From: Janthinobacterium sp. LM6
GTDB lineage: Bacteria > Pseudomonadota > Gammaproteobacteria > Burkholderiales > Burkholderiaceae_D
Length of the DNA stretch: 64,000 nt
NCBI RefSeq assembly: GCF_002002885.1
Contig: NZ_CP019510.1
Location: forward strand, 2,480,001-2,544,000
Direction: 5' to 3'
The notes below the pieces were generated by a model that saw only the letters and a program-made list of their open reading frames with translations, searched no databases and was not told the origin of the DNA. Made by a program: the position numbers and the translations under genes. Of the stretch, positions 61,332-64,000 are shown piece after piece. Position 1 is the stretch's first letter. The number at the start of each line of letters is the position of its first letter.

Positions 61332-62306
61332 ATGAGCACCTCCAAAAAACCATTGGCCATAGTCGCCGCTGTCATCGTTCTGGGCTTCGTGGGCTGGGGC
61401 TTGTACCAGGCGTTCCAGCCGCAGCGCCTGCCTTTGCAGGGACAGATGGATGCGCAGGAAGTCAATGTCTCGTCAAAAGTGCCGGGCAGGGTGGGCCAGC
61501 TGTACGTCAAGCTGGGCCAGACGGTGCCGAAAGGCGAGCTGCTGTTCCAGCTGACGAGTCCGGAAGTGGATGCGAAGATCGCGCAAGCGACGGCCGCCAC
61601 GCAGGCAGCCGAGGCCGTGGCGCACAAGGCGCAGGCCGGTGCGCGTCCGGAAGAAATTGCCGCTGCGAAAGCCAACTGGGAGCGGGCGCAAACGGGCGCC
61701 ACCATCGCCAAGACGACGTATACCCGCGTCAACAATATGTACGAGCAAGGCGTGATTGCCCAGCAGAAACGCGACGAGGCGCAAGCGCAATGGCGCGCCG
61801 CCGACCAGTTGGCCCAGGCTGCCCGCGCCCAGTTTGACATGGCGCAAAAGGGCGCCCGTCCCGAAGACAAGACGGCGGCCGCCGCCCAGGCGCGCCAGGT
61901 GGGCGCCGTGCTGACGGAAGCGCAGATCGCGCTGGCCGAAACGAAGATCGCCGCGCCGGTGGCGGGCCAGGTCAGCAAGATACAGATACAGCCAGGTGAA
62001 CTGGCGCCGCAAGGCTTTCCCGTAATTACCCTGGTGAACCTCGACGACGCCTGGGCCGTGCTGCAGGTGCGCGAAGACGAGATGGCGGCGTTTTCCATGG
62101 GCAGCACGCACACGGCGAACGTGCCGGCCTTGAAACAGCAACTGAGCTTCAAGGTCAGCTCCGTGGCCGTGCTGCCGGACTTCGCCACGTGGCGCGCGGC
62201 CCGTCCGGGCGGCACGGATTTGCGCACGTTTGAAATCCGCCTGCGTCCCGCCATCAAGGTCGAGGGCTTGCGTCCGGGCATGTCGGTCGTGTTTCCACCG
62301 CTCTGA
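61332..62306 (+). CDS. HlyD-family membrane-fusion protein
   Basis: A 324-residue periplasmic adaptor. One N-terminal membrane anchor (about 7-26) is followed by a split lipoyl domain ('VNVSSKVPGRVGQLYVKLGQ' and 'KIAAPVAGQVSKIQIQPGE'), an α-hairpin of two long helices (about 75-190, including a duplicated 'AGARPEE'/'KGARPED' pair), and a β-barrel ('TLVNLDDAWAVLQVREDEM'). It bridges inner-membrane permease and TolC. The next permease starts 6 bases downstream. Confidence 0.92.
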   Translation: MSTSKKPLAIVAAVIVLGFVGWGLYQAFQPQRLPLQGQMDAQEVNVSSKVPGRVGQLYVKLGQTVPKGELLFQLTSPEVDAKIAQATAATQAAEAVAHKAQAGARPEEIAAAKANWERAQTGATIAKTTYTRVNNMYEQGVIAQQKRDEAQAQWRAADQLAQAARAQFDMAQKGARPEDKTAAAAQARQVGAVLTEAQIALAETKIAAPVAGQVSKIQIQPGELAPQGFPVITLVNLDDAWAVLQVREDEMAAFSMGSTHTANVPALKQQLSFKVSSVAVLPDFATWRAARPGGTDLRTFEIRLRPAIKVEGLRPGMSVVFPPL

Positions 62307-62312
62307 TAGCCG

Positions 62313-63494
62313 ATGAGCGAGATTGACAAAGTGCAACCGGCGGCGCTGGCACGCGAGTGGCGGCGCCTGCGTGGCGACTTCTGGGACTTCGGCATGCTCA
62401 GCTGGATTCCGCTCGTGCTGTGCGGCATGTTGTGGCTGGTATTTTCCGCCGGCATCGCGCGCGACTTGCCCATCGTCGTCATCGATAACGACAACTCCAC
62501 CTTGTCGCGCCAGCTCACGCGCTGGCTCGACGCGTCGCCCGGCATCGCGGTGGCGGCGAAAGTGGCGTCCAGCGACGAAGCCCTGCATCGCTTGCGCGAA
62601 CGCACGGCATTCGGCTACTTGCTGATCCCGAACGATTTCGAACAGAAACTGCTGGGCGGCCGCCAGGCCACCGTGCAATGGCTGTACAACGCGCAGTTTT
62701 CCTCGCACGCGGGCGCCTTGCTGCGCGACGTGCGCACGGTCAGCACGACCTTGTCGGCCGGCATCGAGATGACGGCGCGGGTAAAGAAAGGCATGTCGGG
62801 CATGCAGGCGGCGGCCCAGTTCGAACCGATCCGCACGACCCTGAACAGTCTATACAATGAAAACACCAGTTATGAAGCGTTTTTAACGTTGGCCCTGATG
62901 CCGGCCATGCTGCAGATTTTCATCGTCGTCGCCGTCGTCACGAGTATCGGACGCGAGTTGCGCGACGGCACGGTGCCGCAATGGCTGGCCTCGGCCCATG
63001 GCAGCTGGCTGCGCGCCGTGGGCGCCAAGCTGCTGTTTCCCCTCGTCGCCTACAGCGCGCTGGCGCTGCTGTATCTGCTGTTCTTCAGCCTGGCGCGGGG
63101 CTGGGCCGTGGCGGGCAGCTTGCCGGCATTGCTGCTGAGCATGCTGTTGCTGGTGCTCGCGTATTGCGGCCTGGCCACCTTGCTGATCGCCGCCACCCTG
63201 TCCCTGCGCCTGGCGCTGTCGGGCGCGGCATTTATTACGGCGCCGGCCTTCGCGTTTGCGGGCCAGGCCTTTCCCTTGATGGCCATGCCGGCGCCAGCCC
63301 GCGCCTGGGCGGAAGCCTTGCCGCTCACGCATTATCTGCAATTGCAAACGAAATACTGGCTGGCCGGCGCGCCATGGCGCTATGGAGTGCAGGAAATGCT
63401 GATACTGGCCGGCATCGCCATCGGCTGCGGCGCCGTGGGCGTGTTCTTGCTGGCGCGCCGCGCGAATGCGCCTGCCGCCTGGGGACGCACATGA
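62313..63494 (+). CDS. ABC-2 type transporter permease (first)
   Basis: A 393-residue permease: membrane segment (about 30-50), a large periplasmic domain (about 52-200, 'LPIVVIDNDNSTLSRQLTRW', 'FGYLLIPNDFEQKLLGG'), then five membrane segments (about 195-385). This is the ABC-2/DrrB-like plan of MacB-independent drug or lipid exporters such as YhhJ. Its stop overlaps the start of a second permease by 4 bases (63491-63494). No ATPase gene is visible within the window. Confidence 0.88.
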   Translation: MSEIDKVQPAALAREWRRLRGDFWDFGMLSWIPLVLCGMLWLVFSAGIARDLPIVVIDNDNSTLSRQLTRWLDASPGIAVAAKVASSDEALHRLRERTAFGYLLIPNDFEQKLLGGRQATVQWLYNAQFSSHAGALLRDVRTVSTTLSAGIEMTARVKKGMSGMQAAAQFEPIRTTLNSLYNENTSYEAFLTLALMPAMLQIFIVVAVVTSIGRELRDGTVPQWLASAHGSWLRAVGAKLLFPLVAYSALALLYLLFFSLARGWAVAGSLPALLLSMLLLVLAYCGLATLLIAATLSLRLALSGAAFITAPAFAFAGQAFPLMAMPAPARAWAEALPLTHYLQLQTKYWLAGAPWRYGVQEMLILAGIAIGCGAVGVFLLARRANAPAAWGRT

Positions 63495-64000
63495 TCTGGC
63501 CGGCCTTTGTCGCCACCTGGCGCGCCATGCTGACGGACAAGGGCGCGCTGACCCTGCTGTTTATCGGCGGTATCATCTATTCCTTCTTCTATCCGTTGCC
63601 GTATTCGACGGAAATCGTCCAGCGCGTGCCCGTGGCGGTCGTCGACCAGGACCGCAGCGCCATGTCGCGCCAGCTGACGCGCTTCGCCATGGCCCATCCG
63701 TCGCTGCACGTGGTCGCCGTCACGCCGGACTTGCCCGTCGCGCAAGATTTATTATGGCGCGACCAGGTCATGGGCGTATTGATCATTCCCGATGGTTTGC
63801 AGACGGACGTGCTGGCCGGCCGCGCCGCCCACGCGCAGGTGGCGGGCAATGGCCTGTATTTGATGCTGAACAAGGTGGCCCTGAACGGCTTGGCCGAAGT
63901 GGTGGGAACGGTGTCGGCCGGTATTGAGCTCAAGCGTTTGGGGGCGGGCACGCCGTCCACCATCCAGGCCAACCAGCAGCGCTCGCCCATCGCCTTCGAC
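63491..64000 (+). CDS. ABC-2 type transporter permease (second, truncated by window)
   Basis: The first 170 codons of a second permease, in frame to the window's end: 'MIWPAFVATWRAMLTDKGAL', a membrane segment (about 20-38), then a periplasmic domain beginning 'RVPVAVVDQDRSAMSRQLTRF', clearly paralogous to 'LPIVVIDNDNSTLSRQLTRW' in the preceding gene. The 3' end lies outside the window. The pair probably forms a heterodimeric channel. Confidence 0.87.
   Translation, partial: MIWPAFVATWRAMLTDKGALTLLFIGGIIYSFFYPLPYSTEIVQRVPVAVVDQDRSAMSRQLTRFAMAHPSLHVVAVTPDLPVAQDLLWRDQVMGVLIIPDGLQTDVLAGRAAHAQVAGNGLYLMLNKVALNGLAEVVGTVSAGIELKRLGAGTPSTIQANQQRSPIAFD

Overview
The window is GC-rich chromosomal DNA from a betaproteobacterium. 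The type VI secretion (T6SS) gene set, the ubiU/ubiV/ubiT cluster, the NrdR and FNR-type sites and the paired aspartate:alanine antiporters suggest Burkholderiales, most likely Oxalobacteraceae of the Janthinobacterium/Duganella kind. The genus is inference from gene content. No rRNA, tRNA, CRISPR array or transposase was seen.

Region 1 (1-20.8 kb) is the distal part of a T6SS locus. On the plus strand are the tail of tssF, then tssG and tssH (clpV). On the minus strand are tssA, a secreted OmpA/BON protein, tagF, tssM, a membrane-anchored protein that looks like a degenerate ketosynthase (thiolase fold), a PAAR tip protein and a TagX-like M15 peptidase. A plus-strand effector module follows: a membrane-anchored Ala/Pro-rich protein, VgrG, a DUF4123 adaptor, a DUF3304 lipoprotein (probable immunity) and a DUF2235/Tle1-type lipase.

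Region 2 (20.8-34 kb), all on the minus strand, is a second effector island. Transcription runs from vgrG2 to a PoNe-type DNase and then through a long series of immunity genes. There are four DUF1910/DUF1911 (PoNi-like) genes plus one diverged relative, a DUF3396 immunity gene, an orphan VRR-NUC nuclease module with no delivery domain, truncated remnants of the last two, and a second DUF3304-like gene. A segment of about 1.2 kb occurs twice at an offset of 3,095 bp, with a core of about 945 bp that is nearly identical. The island is visibly less GC-rich than its flanks.

Region 3 (34-47 kb) is mixed housekeeping and accessory DNA: a Fur-box-linked DUF2325 gene, a TlpA-like thioredoxin with an extra membrane domain, a dmeRF cobalt/nickel efflux operon with a clear operator, yjdM, an RlmN-like radical SAM enzyme, a TrpF paralogue, a LysR regulator, and a Pls/PosA-type single-module NRPS with a phosphopantetheinyl transferase. 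Two copies of a GGGGTC-type palindromic repeat lie here.

Region 4 (47-59.8 kb) reads as an anaerobic-growth island. It holds class III ribonucleotide reductase with its glycyl-radical segment on a separate small ORF (nrdD, small ORF, nrdG) behind a pair of NrdR boxes spaced 31 bp; ubiU-ubiV-ubiT for oxygen-independent ubiquinone synthesis behind an FNR-like site; and two AspT antiporters with AspD, a proton-motive aspartate decarboxylation cycle, behind another FNR-like site. Region 5 (59.8-64 kb) is a TolC/HlyD/ABC-2 permease export operon that runs off the end of the window.
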